Shown piece after piece: positions 63,843 to 64,000 of a stretch of DNA of 64,000 nt (position 1 is its first letter; each line of letters begins with the position of its first letter). Position numbers and translations under genes: made by a program. The DNA comes from Acetobacter ghanensis (lineage in GTDB: Bacteria > Pseudomonadota > Alphaproteobacteria > Acetobacterales > Acetobacteraceae). The stretch is from assembly GCF_001499675.1 (NCBI RefSeq), contig NZ_LN609302.1:528896-592895 (forward strand), read 5' to 3'. The notes under the pieces were generated by a model. That model saw only the letters and a program-made list of their open reading frames with translations. It searched no databases and was not told where the DNA came from.

Positions 63843-64000
63843 TTAATGTGGAGTGGAGAGGTTTCTCTGTTCCGCCAGAGCCAGTTGGGTCAGGTGTTTT
63901 TCGTTTTTACGCAGGAAGATGCCGGAGCCAACCAGTCCGATCACGGTCAGCACGCCAATGGCAATCCCGGTTGGGCCCGAAACTTCGGATATTTTGCGGC
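63843..64000 (-). CDS. C-terminal end of a membrane protein, cut by the right window edge
   Basis: The minus strand from the edge to a TAA (63843-63845) reads about 52 residues. They form one membrane helix (GIAIGVLTVIGLVGSGIFL) followed by a basic cytoplasmic tail (RKNEKHLTQLALAEQ). This looks like the last span of a polytopic inner-membrane protein such as a transporter. The family cannot be named from this piece. Confidence 0.6.
   Translation of the reverse strand, partial: RKISEVSGPTGIAIGVLTVIGLVGSGIFLRKNEKHLTQLALAEQRNLSTPH

Overview
The window looks like chromosome of an acetic acid bacterium (Acetobacteraceae, Acetobacter-like). This is inferred from gene content and order: an alphaproteobacterial split F1 operon (atpHAGDC), GcrA, a SUV3-type helicase, a bactofilin, NrtR-controlled nad genes, a type II NADH dehydrogenase and a moderately GC-rich background. 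No insertion sequence, prophage, CRISPR array or rRNA was found. Two tRNA genes are present (Trp, Gly).

Layout. 1-7.5 kb is surface polysaccharide: a WecA/MraY-type transferase cut by the left edge, divergent from a CapD/WbpM-type epimerase/dehydratase, a DegT aminotransferase, an unknown exported protein and two large membrane glycosyltransferases. 8.0-19.4 kb is a complete-looking Flp/Tad (type IVc) pilus locus: flp, cpaA/tadV (broken by two frameshifts), cpaB, cpaC, cpaD-like, cpaE, cpaF, tadB, tadC, tadD and two TadE/F-like pseudopilins. A convergent gene encodes a TadG-type N-terminus fused to a long Ser/Thr/Asn/Gly-rich beta-solenoid-like region. 19.5-31.5 kb is housekeeping: dihydroorotase, glutathione reductase-like, ferredoxin-NADP reductase, SUV3 helicase, SDR, DedA, S9 peptidase and malic enzyme. 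31.7-38.2 kb carries nusG, secE, tRNA-Trp, tRNA-Gly and the F1 ATP synthase operon. 38.3-45.8 kb carries queF, rnd, a PfkB/adenosine kinase, a bactofilin, gcrA, nadC, nadA and nrtR, with a near-perfect operator palindrome before nadA.

45.9-52.9 kb holds two cyclic-di-GMP genes, both interrupted: a PAS-GAF-GGDEF-EAL gene split by a -1 frameshift at a run of seven A, and a membrane sensor/GGDEF gene split by an in-frame TAG. Between them lie ynfA and a thiopurine methyltransferase. 53-64 kb has a DMT exporter, an unknown protein, a cold-shock protein, an MFS transporter, a NemR-type redox TetR regulator with its operator, a short-form aldehyde dehydrogenase whose promoter carries matching half-sites, NDH-2, a DcaP-like porin, a Crp/Fnr regulator and the end of a membrane protein.

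The most interesting points are: (1) the pilus peptidase and both c-di-GMP genes are broken, suggesting loss of a sessile programme, or homopolymer under-calls for the frameshifted ones; (2) the TadG-beta-solenoid protein, a candidate pilus-associated adhesin; (3) a NemR regulator that keeps exactly the Cys and Lys of the E. coli redox switch as its only Cys, wired to an aldehyde dehydrogenase, with a promoter placement that predicts a leaderless mRNA.
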